64,000 nt of DNA from Amaranthus tricolor (GCF_026212465.1 NC_080055.1:17749556-17813555); one strand, 5' to 3'; numbered from the stretch's first letter, positions 44,392 through 55,687 are shown. The notes: generated from the letters alone by a model not told the origin. Numbers and translations are program-made.

Positions 44392-47300
44392 TAGGGATGC
44401 AAACGGGGCGGGGCGGGGCGGGTATTGGCTTTACCATCCCCATCCCCATCTGGTAAATCAATCCCCATCCCCATCCCCATCCCCGCGGCGGGTATAATTT
44501 TTTTCCCCGTACCCGCCCCGATGGGTTTGTACCTAATACCATCCCCATCCCCATCCCCATCTGGGTATCCATCCCCGTCTAATACCCATTTTATCCGCCC
44601 CACCACCCGTCAAATCCCCACTTAATACCCATCTGTGTCACATATTTATTTTCAATTATTTGGGTCTTAAAACCCATAAAACATATCCGAACTCCAAAGT
44701 CTCAAAGAAAAACACATCCAAAGTCTCAATTCAAACAAACATATATCCGAAGTCTCAAACAAACACATAATCAAAGTCTCAAACAAATATACATGTCTAA
44801 AAGAGTAAAACAAAAGTATTTCAAGTTTCAACATCAACTCAAAATCATCTAAAGTAAATCAATCCAGAATAATTTCATCACTATCAAATTTCATTTCGCA
44901 TTCTTCTTCCAACTCTCCAACAATTTTAGCAAAATCCTTGTCTTTGAATTCTCCACAATCTGCAAACACAAATATTTTTATAACCAAAATTTATCAATGC
45001 ATAAAAATTACACAATATTGATAGGATTAATGCTTACTTTTGAGGGCAGCCCAAATCCAATTTTGAGAACACATTAAAGCTTCAACGGCTTGAGGTAGTA
45101 GTCGACTACGATAAGGATCAAGAACTCTACCACTTGTGCTAAAAGCTGATTCGGATGGAACCGTAGAAATAGGAATACTCAAAATATCCCGTGCTACTTG
45201 TTGAAGAACGGGATATGTGCTTCCATTTGTTTTCCACCAATTTAAAATATCAAAATTATCTTCAAGTGGTATGTTAGCATTTTCCAAATACTTGTCCAAA
45301 TCAGATTTTTCATAACTTTGATTTTTGTCTCGCTCTAGAAATTGTGCAAACTCTTCCATATCAACATCATCACAAGAACTCCCACCACTTGCTAAATTGG
45401 AAGGTAGTTGCCTCTTACTTTGATTATTCTCACTCCTAGACTCATATTCATCAACTAATCTCCTTAATAGATTGCTAATTCTACTAACCTCTCTATCATA
45501 CTCATATTTATCAAATAACTTTGCAAAATAAAATCGAATAAGAGCCATTTTATACCTAGGATCAAGTATAGTTGCAACTCCCATCAAACCATTCATACTA
45601 TCCCAATATTTCTTATATTTCTCTAACATTACTTCCGCCATCTTCACAACATAATCATATGGAGATGAAAGCCAAGTAGATAGAGTAATTTTAAGTTTGC
45701 AAATTTTAGAAAAGTAAATATTAGCCGTAGGAGTTTTTGAGGCAGAGAAATCAAGGGTAAGTTTAGCAAACACTTCCAATAACTCACATATTTTCCCAAC
45801 TTTTTCCCAATCTTTAGGAGTTGGTGGGTTGTTGTATAGTTTTTCTCGACCACTTAAAACAGCAAACACTTCCTTATAATTAATAGCAACACAAAGCATT
45901 TCATATGTTGAATTCCAACGAATTTTACAATCAAGGGTTAATTTCCTTTTGTAACCGGAGGCTAATTGATTAGCTACACCTTCAAACTTTTGCACTCTCT
46001 TATCAGAACCAGTTCAGAACACAACACTTTCCCTTATTCGATTAACTCCATCATACACTACAACATTTAATCCATCTTGAACAATTAGATTAAGTATATG
46101 TGCACAGCAACGCATATGTAAGAAATCACCATCCAAAAGTAGAGAACCATATGGGAAAGAGTCCTTTATGATGTTCATCATAGCATCATTAGTCGTACAA
46201 TTATCTACTGTGATAGATGCCAATCTCAAATCCAAGTTCCATGATTGAATGCATTGTTTTAATGCATCTGCAAGAACCTCGGCATTATGTGGGGCAGGGA
46301 CATAAAGAAACCTAGTCAAAAAAATTAATTGCATCAGAAGTAAATAGGTAAGTAAAATATGTTAGCACAAGTACAATTATTAGTTGATAGTAATACCTTA
46401 TGATTCGACTTTGCAACTTCCACGCATTATCAATGAAATGTGAAGTGACTGCCATATAGCCTTTCCTTTGATTACTTGCAGTCCACATGTCCGTAGTTAA
46501 TGAAATTTGACTTTTGACTTTCCTCAACAAAGCTAGAATATTGTCCTTCTCATCCTCATATCTCTTCATTATATCCTTCCTAGTAGTGGTACGACACGGT
46601 ATTTTAAAACCAGGTTGTAAAGTCTTAGAGTACTTCCTGAAGCCATAGTGTTCAACCATGCTAATGGGGTACTCATGCAATATAATCATCTCGGCCAAGT
46701 TCTTTCTTCCCTCTTCTTGACGGAATTCATAAGGAGCCAAAGTCAAAGAATCACTATTATCATTCACATTATGTTGTGTACCGAATAATCTTGTTTGCCG
46801 AAGATCTTGACATATTCGCTTTCGACAACTTTGAATGTGGTCCTTCAAATGAGAAGTTCCCGCCTTTGCACCGGCGGAAAGTAGCTTATTACAATGATTG
46901 CACTCAGCCTTCTCTACCCACCAACTCTCTTTCTCTTGAAATCATTCCAAACCGCCGAAGTGTGCTTACTTGTTATAGGTAACACGTTAGGATCGGAAAC
47001 AACATGTGCTGGACTTTCATACTCATCGACGCTAATAGGAGTACAACTTGCAGTAGTTGATGGGTTTGAAGCCATATTTATCTAACAAGTAAGAATGATT
47101 AATGAGTATGAAAAGCCATATTTGTCATTACCAAGAATATAAGCATTATGAGATATGAAACTTATATGATTCAGATTGACTAATTGAAGAGAAGCTTGTC
47201 TTCTTATATGTAATGGTATGAGTTATACATCGCAGGAAAGGGAAAATTAATAATACTATGACTAATTGAATATTCATGATGTAATAGTAGAAAATAAAAA

Positions 47301-48922
47301 TTTTATGAAGACAAAAGAATTTCTAGTAGATATTTAGGTATTTACACATTAAATCTTAACATTCCACAAACCAAAAGTAATATCCTTACTATCCTCTTAC
47401 TAATACTATAAAATATTTGCAACACTGGAATACTCACCAAGCATCTTGAAATTCCAGTTATTTGCAACATTGAAATTAGATTAAATAAACTCACCAAGAT
47501 ATAAAGGTGTACAAAAAACCCAAGAGCAAAGGGCCTTTGAAAGGCCCATAATCTCAAATATTGTAAAAAAAAAAAAAAAGAAAGTTAGAGCCTTAATTCC
47601 AGTTGACCGCTACATGCTTCTACAACATTCTACAAGCATCTTGCTTCTTTGGTTACTACTTGCTTCTACAACCTTAGAGCCTTAAAAAAAAAGAAAGCAA
47701 AAAAAATAGAACATTCTACAAAGCGGAAAAAAATCCCCTCTGCTGCTACTTGCTTCTTTGGTTACTAAAACTAGGGCGTTTCCCAGGTTAACAAGCATCT
47801 CCAAAGCTTCCTTTAAAATGCCTTTTAATCTTCCTTTATCGTCTTTCAATTTTAATTTTCACAAATATTAAGGAAGTCTACTACATATGCTACAGCACAT
47901 TCATTCACCTCTGCCTATTTCTCTTTACTCATTTCACTCATCCTGCTCCAGACCTTCATTTCCCCTACCCACTGCCTCTTCAGCTTGCCTCTTCACTTGT
48001 AGATAGAAGCCCTTTGTTGACCGCTGGACTCATCCCCAATGCCTAAACCGGCGAGCCACAGGAACATGTACATAGAGAATACGAGAATTTACACCTTGTT
48101 GATTTCATAGTTTTTTTTTTTGTCATTTTGGGTTTGATTGTGGTTGTTTTAAGTGAAAAATTAGGGTTTTGATTTCTTCTTGTTCTTCTTCCTTATTTTT
48201 TCATTTGAGTAAAGATTGCGAAATTAACTTTAGTTCAAGAGAAAATATGAAAATCATCTGGCATGGACGCATGGTAAACAAATACAGACCTAGACCGAGA
48301 CGATTGACTGGAGAAAATCAAGAAAATCAGAAACTTACCTATTGATGGTTTCAAGATTGAAGAAGTGATGATTGACTGGAGAAAAGACCGAGACGATTGA
48401 AGAAGATGACGATATGCAGCAAGATTGAACAGACCAGTAGTGACTGGAGAAGATGACGATTGGAGAAAAGACCATCAGTGAAGCAAATGAAGCAGTGAAT
48501 GAGTGAAGCAAATGAGAAATGACGGCCAGCATTCAAGGTGTTGATTGAAATAATTTAGGGTTTTTGATTTTTGAAGCAGTGAAAATAATTTTTAAAAGTT
48601 TTCAAGGGCCCAACCCAAAGTTTTTAAAAAAATTTGAAAATAATTCAAGGTTTAAAAAATTCAGAAATTTGAAAAATAATTTAGGGTATTCCAATTCTTA
48701 AAATTTGTACATTTCGTGAGGCGGGGCGGAGCGGGGATGGGCGGGGCGGGGCGGGGATGGGGCGGGTATCACCTAAAACCCATCCCCATCCCCATCCCCG
48801 CGGTGGGTATGAATTTTATACCCGTACCCGCCCCATGACCCATCAAACCGGTACCCATCCCCGCCCCGATGGGGCGGGGATGGGGCGGGTCTGCTATTAG
48901 ACCCGCCCCGCCTGCATCCCTA
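44392..48922 (-). mobile_element. hAT transposon, nearly complete
   Basis: Inverted ends TAGGGATGCAAACGGGGCGG / (reverse complement) TAGGGATGCAGGCGGGGCGG, with duplication GCTGTTGT (44384-44391) and GCTATTGT (48923-48930), 7 of 8. Both subterminal regions are tandem CATCCCC/GGGGATG and GGGCGGGG repeats (44400-44640 and 48715-48915). One gene on the minus strand encodes the transposase. From 47080 to 48700 the sequence is a non-coding leader with a short run of tandem GATTGACTGGAGAAAA-type words (48300-48480). Confidence 0.95.
44864..47074 (-). pseudogene. hAT transposase (BED finger, RNase H-like core, hAT dimerisation), lightly damaged
   Basis: Begins MASNPSTTASCTPISVDEYE at 47074. BED finger: AECNHCNKLL, then GTSHLKDHIQSC. 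Core: SLTTDMWTASNQRKGYMAVT, ASITVDNCTTNDAM and HMRCCAHILNLIVQDGL (DUF4413-type RNase H fold). The dimerisation end reads PVLQQVARDILSIPISTVPS and ESAFSTSGRVLDPYRSRLLP. Introns fit at about 46396-46311 and before the last exon at 44959-44864, which ends FDSDEIILD. Damage seen: one frameshift in the BED region near 46960 and an in-frame TGA at 46014-46016, after ESVVF. Length and domain set match active plant hAT transposases, so the copy died recently or the damage may be few changes only. Confidence 0.92.
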
Positions 48923-48929
48923 GCTATTG

Positions 48930-49170
48930 TTAATTAGAAAAATAGTCGTTAGGAATTTGAAAATAGTCGTTGTAATGATGCTCTATAAATAGCTCCATCA
49001 TTTCCCATACTTCAATATATCCATTCTACATCTTTTTTCTTCTTTTCAATCAATTTTTAAAGGTAACATAAGGTATTATGTTAGTTTTACTTTCAATTTA
49101 TAAATGTTAATATTATTTTCGAAAGTTCACTTATGTTACTATATTATATGTGTTATGTAGATATCAAAGG
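48930..49170 (+). promoter_or_regulatory. Probable promoter and leader of the GRF-finger gene
   Basis: A TATA box CTATAAATAG lies at 48981-48990, followed by a pyrimidine-rich leader and an AGGTAACAT donor-like site near 49062, with an acceptor TTATGTAG just before 49161. Two GTCGTT words (48945, 48967) may be relics of the same palindrome family. Confidence 0.5.
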
Positions 49171-49483
49171 AGTATTGTATTGAAAAGCTTTGTGATTGTG
49201 GTTATAAAGTTGAGATTAATACAAATTGGAGCGACTTCGATCCAGGGCGTGAGTTTGTTGCTTGCCCTTTCTACTTGGTTGACGGATTAGGATGCACATA
49301 CTTTAGATGGATTGCTCCGGAGGGTACAAAATGGCAGAGAGACGTAATAATACGGCTTGAAAAGGAAAAAAAGAAAAGAGCTTAAAGATGAGGTATTTAA
49401 TCTAAAGAGACAAATGGATGATATGGCGCATAGGAAAAAAGAGACTGAAAGGCTTATGAGAAAGTTTAAGAAGCCTTCTTAGT
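49161..49483 (+). pseudogene. GRF-type zinc-finger protein, one frameshift
   Basis: Reads ISKEYCIEKLCDCGYKVEIN then SDFDPGREFVACPFYLVDGL, GCTYFRWIAPEGTKWQRDV. The pattern C-x-C...PGR-F--CP...GC-YFRW is the GRF zinc finger, a single-strand nucleic-acid-binding fold found in plant genes of the At4g04775-like group and in topoisomerase III/APE2 proteins. A helical, charged tail (LKDEVFNLKRQMDDMAHRKK) follows after a one-base shift in the A-run near 49370, ending at TAG near 49481. There is no ATG in frame in this exon, so a start in the upstream leader exon or its loss must be assumed. About 108 codons, typical for the small plant proteins of this type. Confidence 0.75.
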
Positions 49484-49842
49484 TAGCGACGGTAGTTTAA
49501 GTTAACGAATGAAGTATGTAATTTGATATGGATTTGTTGAACATGATTAAAATTGTGTTGAATGTCCGATAGCAACATCCCTATTTGAATATGATTGTCT
49601 GTTTGTTTTTGATTAAATTCATACTGCATTCTTGGCGGAATGATTCATCGCCGAAAAGTCTGAGTACTTAACATCATTTCATTCATAATAAACGTTTGAT
49701 AATACGATTAAAATATATACATGTACACATATATTACAAATTATACACAAAAGTCGATATGTTACAAATACTGAATATATACAAGTGTTCAATATATACA
49801 AAATGTCACTAATCTTCAATATATACAAACACTATTGTAATG

Positions 49843-49966
49843 CTAATCCTCCTCCTGTACCCTGTCTAATTGTGACGGTTTACGACGCCTCCTACGATAG
49901 TAAGATGCAGTCGCATGATGCTCGGGTAGGGGAGGTGATTGATAGTGTGATGATGTGGCACCCTTT
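49843..49966 (-). other. Possible terminal exon of a minus-strand gene in the TIR element
   Basis: After a TTGTTGTAG acceptor the frame reads KGATSSHYQSPPLPEHHATA then SYYRRRRRKPSQLDRVQEED and TAG. The Arg-rich tail looks like a protein end. Upstream exons are not recognisable between 49970 and 50470, where I see only AT-rich sequence. It faces the GRF-finger gene tail to tail. I do not know the protein. Confidence 0.35.
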
Positions 49967-50493
49967 CTACAACAACACATATAAAATCAACATCACCATC
50001 ATGTTCATAAATATATGACCAGTATACATTTTAAATTCAACAACAAATTCTCGAACAAACTTTTAATTCTGAAGATCAAGGTAAATAACAACTACATTCG
50101 ACATATTCGTAGAGTTTAAGTGTAAATGACCACTATACATGACATACATTTTAAAATCAACACCAAATTAAAAAATTTATAATAAAAACATACCTCAATA
50201 AGCTGTAGATCAACAAGAATTAGTAAATTGCAAGTTTATGAACCTACATTAATGTGAAAATTGATTAAAATTCAATAAACCCTAATTTTTCAAAAATTGA
50301 AAAAAAACACAAAAAAAATACCTTAGGTCGATGTAGGAAGACTACAGAACTAAAATACTGGTACAAACTTAGAATTTGATGACTTTAGTTGAGGATTGAA
50401 TGTCATTTTAATGGAGGAAAAACGAGGGAGATCTCGTATATGTAGCAAATGCGCGAACTGAAATGAGGAAGAAGGAACTGGAAAAAATATAAA

Positions 50494-50624
50494 GCCCAAA
50501 GTCGCTGTTAGTAACAGCGACTTTGGGCCTTTTATCTTTTTTTTTTCTTCTTTCGCTGTTACTAACAGCGACTTTGGCCCTTTTAATTTTTTTATTTTTC
50601 CCTTTTCGCTGTTACTAACAGCGA
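50494..50624. repeat. Right palindrome array of the TIR element
   Basis: Three palindromes with the core TCGCTGTTASTAACAGCGA: 50494-50528 (35 bp, perfect, with GCCCAAAG outer arms), 50553-50571 and 50606-50624. Centres lie at 50511, 50562 and 50615, a spacing of 51-53 bp. The spacers are T-rich. Confidence 0.93.
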
Positions 50625-50720
50625 CTTATACCAAACTTAGGTTTGAATGTACGGACGCTTATTTTGGGAAATAAGTTTTCACGGAGCTTATTTTGGGAAA
50701 AAAGTTGCTTATTTGTCTTT

Positions 50721-51070
50721 TTTTTTTTCAAATTTTCATTGTCTTGATCCATTTTCAGTTTCAAGTCATTAATTTCAGTTACATGTCATTATGTTCAGTT
50801 CTACGTCATTATTTGTAGTCGGGACTAGTTTTATTTTTAGTCAATTTTATATTTTAAGTCAACATTTTTTCTTATAGCCTTAACATGCCTTAACATATGT
50901 ATATTAGCCCAATTCGAAATTTATTCCAATCTAAAGTAGATCTAATCAAAAATAGACTCAAAATCTACCCTTCCAACCATTTTTACAAATCTAGTTGCAA
51001 TGCATTAAATTTAGTATTACAGTTTCCTAAGAAATAGCTTTATGTGTTTGTGCTTGTTAACAAAAATTTA
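50721..51070. other. Spacer without recognisable features
   Basis: AT-rich. A CAGTT-CATGTCATTAT-type word recurs three times near 50755-50820. No ORF or element end can be supported. Confidence 0.4.
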
Positions 51071-52138
51071 AGGGAAATTCTTCATGGTAACTCAATGGTA
51101 TCACGTGGTAACCAAAGTGTTTTAAAAATCTACATAGTAATTTTGAGGTTTACCCAATTCATCCTCTGTAACCTTTTTACCAAAAAAAACGTTTGGAAAC
51201 GTTAGTTTATTATGAATGAAGCTTGTACGTCTATTTAACCTTTTTACCAAATCTCATTGTATCAGACGTTTATATTTCCCCCAAAACATAAACCCTAACT
51301 TTCTCATTCTTCCCCCAAATCATATTTTTCCCCCAAAATTCATACACTAGTTTTTTTTTAGTTCTTCTACTATTCAATTAGGATTTAATCTTCAAATTCG
51401 CTTGGAAGCAATAATGACGTGGTTTGGATTAGAGTAAGGAATTGTAATTGCACACCAAAAAGATTTGCAAAGATATGAGTTCCAGATTCAGAAGCAAATC
51501 CTAGTCGTATGTACTACAAACACAAATTTGGCAATCTTGTAAATGGGTTGGAGAAAGGAGGTTGATTAGGGTTGGTGGAGAGCTCAACATTCATGAAAAT
51601 CATACTCGATTGCAAATGGGTGTTCAAATACTACTTAGTAAGATTGAAGAGTTAGGAAAACTTATAATGATTCATTAAGTTAGTACTAGTGGTTTGTCTT
51701 TTGTGTTTGTTATTTCTAAAACAACAAGGTTATTTTATTTTATGGTTGTTAACTGAATATATGGTAGTTGTCAAGCTAGTATTAACGATAGTTTGAAGGA
51801 ACCTTAATTTGATAGTAGAAGGAGAATTAAAAAACTAAGTTTGAATTTTAGGGAAAATGTGATTTAGAGGAAAGATGAAAAAGTTAAGGTTTATATTTGG
51901 GGGGAAATATAAGCTATTGATGCAATGGGATTTCATTAAAGGGTTAAATAGGCGTACATGAAGCTTCATTCTTACTAAACTAATTTCCAAACGTTTTTTT
52001 TGGTAAAAAGGTCATGGAGGATGAATTCGGTAAACCTTAAAATTACCGTGTGAATTTTTAAAAAACTTTAGTTACCACATGGAAAATCCAATAACTCAAG
52101 CCTCAAGGTTAATACCTAAAATTTCACAAAATGTCAAG
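51071..52138. mobile_element. Foldback element with arms of about 280 bp (family 2)
   Basis: The left arm (GGTAACTCAATGG ... TCATCCTCTGTAACCTTTTT ... AAAAAACGTTTGGAAACG ... CGTCTATTTAACC ... CCCCCAAAACATAAACC) and the right arm reverse complemented run in the same order over about 280 bp, leaving a middle of about 500 bp. Flanks AAAAATTTAAG and AAAATGTCAAG may be a decayed 11-bp duplication, as in Mutator-like elements. No ORF in the middle. Confidence 0.8.
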
Positions 52139-52254
52139 ATTGAAATTCTAGTGACGTGCAAATTCCTATTAGGTCTATGAATAATAACCATAAGCCCGTT
52201 GGTAATTACAAATTACCAAGTTAATTTTTAATTCCTATTACCTATCAAATAATA

Positions 52255-52510
52255 TCCCCTCCGCCTTTATATGTTTTCTTCAAATAAAATTTAGGAATTT
52301 TAGTGTCAAACTTTGACTATGAGTTTTCATCGACCTATATAAAAAAAATATTTACGTGGAATCTTGATGTATTAGTCTTACTCTTAAATCTTAATATATA
52401 CATTCTAAATATCATTTATTTTAGAATTTTTTAAATAAACTCATAATTTAATTATTTGACTTTTAAATTTACATTTAAATCTGTGTAAAAAATAAATGTG
52501 TAGAAAAAAA
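52255..52510. mobile_element. Stowaway-like MITE (family 3), orientation 1
   Basis: Begins CCCCTCCGCCTTTATATG and contains TTTAGTGTCAAACTTTGACT. It aligns along its length with the reverse complement of 53313-53572, so the two are one family in opposite orientation. Its right terminus is poorly preserved. Confidence 0.6.
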
Positions 52511-52954
52511 GCATCAAGAGTATGGTTATTCAATTGTACAAATTGAATGTCATCGAATATGAAGAGCCGAGGAAAATTTGTGTTACTAAAATTACACGTC
52601 CAAAGGCATTGAAGGAGGATTCATGATGAGCAATGAAGGGAAACTCTTGAAATAATTAGTGATACTTATTATACATTTAATTAATTGGAATATTAAATAT
52701 ATTTTCTCATATTTATCCTAAGTGTCTTATTTCTTTATTGAATCAAGTCACCTTAAATGTCTTATTTTTATTTTGAATGTGTTAACTTTATCAATTTACC
52801 TTATTAAAACATTATTTTATCGCACCTTTACACTTATTAAATTCACTTTAACCTGATCAAAATTTAAAACACTACACTCTTCCTTTTTCACATGTGGTTC
52901 TATTTGACCACCTAAAAAATTGTGAAAAATCAAATGGAAAACTTTGGGCGAATA

Positions 52955-53235
52955 GAAAGGAGTATTTTTTTCCTTTTTGAAATGCTTAATACCCAAGGAT
53001 TTTCAATACTCTTAGTTATTTGAATTTATTTTACATATTGCGGCTTATTTATAAAAAAATTTCAGTCAAGTGGGGATATTATTTGAATTGTTTAATCGCG
53101 TATTTTTTCAATATTAAACTTTTATGATTTTTGGTTATGCATAACTCAATGAATAAATGATCAAAATAACTTACTACTATTAGATTGCGTAATAAAGTAA
53201 AATATATCAAATAGATGTATAATGGAATAGAGCAA
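52955..53235. mobile_element. Decayed Stowaway-like MITE
   Basis: The interior (TTTGAATTGTTTAATCGCGT ... AATAAATGATCAAAATAACT) aligns with the Stowaway at 35414-35676, and ATGGAATAGAGCAAGCAGTA marks its right end. Before it (52690-52954) lies more MITE-like debris containing AAGTGTCTTATTTCTTTATT-type repeated words. Confidence 0.5.
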
Positions 53236-53312
53236 GCAGTAAAAGCCTTCAAAAGTCGTGAGAAGTAAAGAGAAAAAGCTGAAATGACTCGTCGCTAATA
53301 TGGTAGAATATT

Positions 53313-53572
53313 ACTTCCTCTGTTTTCATATGTTTTTCCCACTCACTTTTTTCGCAGATCCCAAAGCAAATTTATAATTCAAATAATTTTAATTGTGAGT
53401 TTTTAAAAATTCTAATAAGTTGATTTTTAGAAAGTATATATTGAGACAAATTTATTAAGATCTCATATAAATATATTTTTTCAATAAATCGATGAAAAAT
53501 CATAGTCAAAGTTTAACACTAAAAATTTATAAACTTTATTTAAAAATAACATTTGAAAACATAGAAAATATT
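53313..53572. mobile_element. Stowaway-like MITE (family 3), orientation 2
   Basis: Begins TACTTCCTCTGTTTTCATAT; the right end, reverse complemented, begins TTTTCTATGTTTTCAAATG. The pair CATATGTTTTTC / GAAAACATAG forms the inverted end, flanked by TA. The 1-kb stretch 53573-54579 after it holds no gene, only a (TA)n run at 54178-54213. Confidence 0.68.
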
Positions 53573-54177
53573 AGATTTAAAACATTATTTAACCATCATA
53601 ATGAGGATTTAAAATCTCCTTAACTTCATTCAAGAAAGCTGAAATGGAGGGAGAAAACTTTATTAATCCGGTGGGTTAACTACTCAGGTAAAGTGGCGTA
53701 TGATGTGGTGTTGAGGCGAAAATATATTTAATAACTCGGCACTAATAAATATAGTAGATTCATATTGAATTTAATAGGAGAATTTATTAATACTCATAAT
53801 ATTTGAATATATTTTTATATATGCATCGGAAAAAACATATTAATTCCACTCATTGAATAATCAATATTGTATTAACAAAGTTTTCTCCTCTATTAAGTAC
53901 TGATCTTTAGTTAACTTTTTATTTTTGTTAAAAAACCAGAAAAACTTGCTTAAAAAAAGAACATAAAATGAAACTTAGTAAATTACCCTCCTTATCAAAC
54001 CGGCACACCCTCTCCCACAACTTCCATGAACACCTTTTACAATTCTCATCCGTTAAGAATACCGTCACCTGCAATCCCATTCCCCACCACCTTCACTTCA
54101 CCCTTTAAAATCATTCCCTCCTCCTATGACCCATGGATGCACGAATGATGGTTTGTGTTAAGTGGATTGTAGAGCCG

Positions 54178-54215
<38 letters not shown>

Positions 54216-54738
54216 AGAAGTTAAGGTGAGAACTAAGATTGTATGAAAACTGTGAGAACTATAATCTCAACCATTAGATCTAAATTCTAGAGTTTTTATT
54301 ACACTCGTATTTTTTAACAGAAAATGTAATATTGACCATTAGATGACCAAATGAAGGGTTGAGTTTAGATTCTAAAGGGTGTTACTAAAATTCGCCACCC
54401 CTTTTTATTTTATCACCATCCCCTCAAAATTACGTATTTTCCCCTAAAGTTTAAAAATCACAAAATTGCCACTGGACTTAAAATGTAATTAATAAATGTA
54501 AATCACACTTAACAACACTATTAACACTTTAATCCGGAAGATTTGTCTATATATATATATATCGAATTCTCAGTCGCGTATGAAGTACGAATGCAAACAC
54601 GGTAATATCTCTTTAAAAACTCTTAAACAAGCTGTTACCTGTAATCGGTTAAATATGGCTAACGAAAGCGACTACGAATCGGATGCGGTACGTAAATATT
54701 TCGATTTGAATCGTTGGAAATTTATAAAAAAAAAAATT

Positions 54739-54932
54739 AAATCGCACAAAACTGGGCGATTGAACCATGGTTCAATCGCACAAAACTAGGCGACTGGACC
54801 ATGGTTCAGTCGCACAAAACTGGGCGACTGAACCACGGTCCAGTCGCCCAGTTTTGTGCGACTGAACCATGGTCCAGTCGCCTAGTTTTGTGCGACAGAA
54901 CCATGGCTCAGTCGCCCAATTTTGTGCGATTT
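54739..54932. repeat. 194-bp palindrome of five 24-bp palindromes at 34-bp period
   Basis: The 24-bp palindromes, each half-site GCGAYTGAACCA followed by its complement, lie at 54756, 54790, 54824, 54858 and 54892, exactly 34 bp apart. The first is perfect; the others carry one to three changes. The 10-bp spacers read ACAAAACTRG before the centre and its complement after it. The outer ends are AAATCGC (54739-54745) and GCGATTT (54926-54932). The whole block is symmetric about 54835/54836. It lies fully within the intron 54688-55309. Confidence 0.95.
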
Positions 54933-54967
54933 ATTTATTTTTTTTAAAAATTTTTTTTTATTTATTT

Positions 54968-55021
54968 ACGTAAAATATTATTATTATTATTATTATTAAT
55001 ATTATTATTATTATTATTATT

Positions 55022-55074
<53 letters not shown>

Positions 55075-55097
55075 CGTTATTAATTTTAATTTTCGTA

Positions 55098-55176
<79 letters not shown>

Positions 55177-55215
55177 TATTATTATTATTACTATTTTTAT
55201 TAATTCTTTTTTTTA
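54968..55215. repeat. Compound trinucleotide microsatellite (TTA)n(TTG)n(TTA)n
   Basis: Runs of ATT/TTA, then about 17 units of TTG (55024-55074), then TTA again. The apparent poly-Leu ORF here is an artefact of the repeat. In the same intron as the palindrome array. Confidence 0.95.
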
Positions 55216-55687
55216 GTATTAGTATTTTTATTAATTTTTGTTATAATTATTATTTAAATTTTTGTCACTAATGTAATTAATTTATATTATTTTGATTTCA
55301 AATTTGCAGGAGTTTGAAAACTTTGAAGACAACGTAGACTACTCTGGTAGCTTTGTTACGGATAGGGAATTTATTTCCGTAGATGAGTTACATAGTTGGG
55401 CCGATGCGATAGCAATATCAATTGGTTTTCAATTTACACGTGTTTCTTATAAAAAGAAAGAAGGACGTTCTAGAGTTAGTGTCTATTTAAGATGTCACCA
55501 TTATGGTAATATTAGGGGTGATGTACATAATCTAGATAATACTGCCCGACCTAGTTCTAAAAGTAGAAGTTGCAGGTGTAAATTTATGATTGTAGGAAGT
55601 AGTCGTAAACCAGGAGAAAGACATTGGACGGTAAGGGTGTGTCCTGGTGAAAAAGGAAAACATAACCACCCGTTCTTAGTGTACAGA

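Larger units (their letters stand above)
44181..50720. mobile_element. TIR element with subterminal palindrome arrays and GRF-finger gene
   Basis: The left end (44200-44275) and the right end reverse complemented (50640-50715) share AAAATAAGCTTCGTGAAAAC / AAAATAAGCTCCGTGAAAAC, then TTATTT and AAAATAAGCGTCCGTACAT, roughly 75-95 bp of inverted repeat. Just inside both ends lie copies of the palindrome TCGCTGTTASTAACAGCGA. The interior encodes a GRF zinc-finger reading rightward and a possible exon reading leftward. No transposase of its own is visible. Net length without the inner hAT is about 2 kb. The exact outer borders and target duplication are not clear. The superfamily is unknown; Mutator-like is possible from the long TIRs. 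Confidence 0.72.
54580..55687 (+). pseudogene. FAR1/Mutator-transposase-like N-terminal gene part, two exons, cut by CACTA copy B
   Basis: Exon 1 (54580-54687) starts MKYECKHGNISLKTLK and ends ANESDYESDA before GTACGT. Exon 2 (55310-55687) follows TTTGCAG and reads EFENFEDNVDYSGSFVTDRE, SVDELHSWADAIAISIGF, VYLRCHHYGNIRG, SRSCRCKFMIVGSS, HWTVRVCPGEKGKHNHPF. The spacing C..H.. C-x-C ... C..H-NHPF fits the FAR1/WRKY-GCM1-type zinc finger that begins many Mutator-like transposases and FAR1-related factors. The phases of the two exons agree. The frame is broken at 55688 by the CACTA terminus, and the MULE catalytic domain lies beyond, outside the window. Confidence 0.75.

Noticed and set aside
54178..54213. 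(TA)n tract as a possible element end or origin
   Set aside because: Plain microsatellite; nearby sequence shows no inverted ends.
55023..55271. 82-codon poly-leucine ORF
   Set aside because: It is the translation of a TTG/TTA microsatellite within an intron; no protein-like composition outside the repeat.
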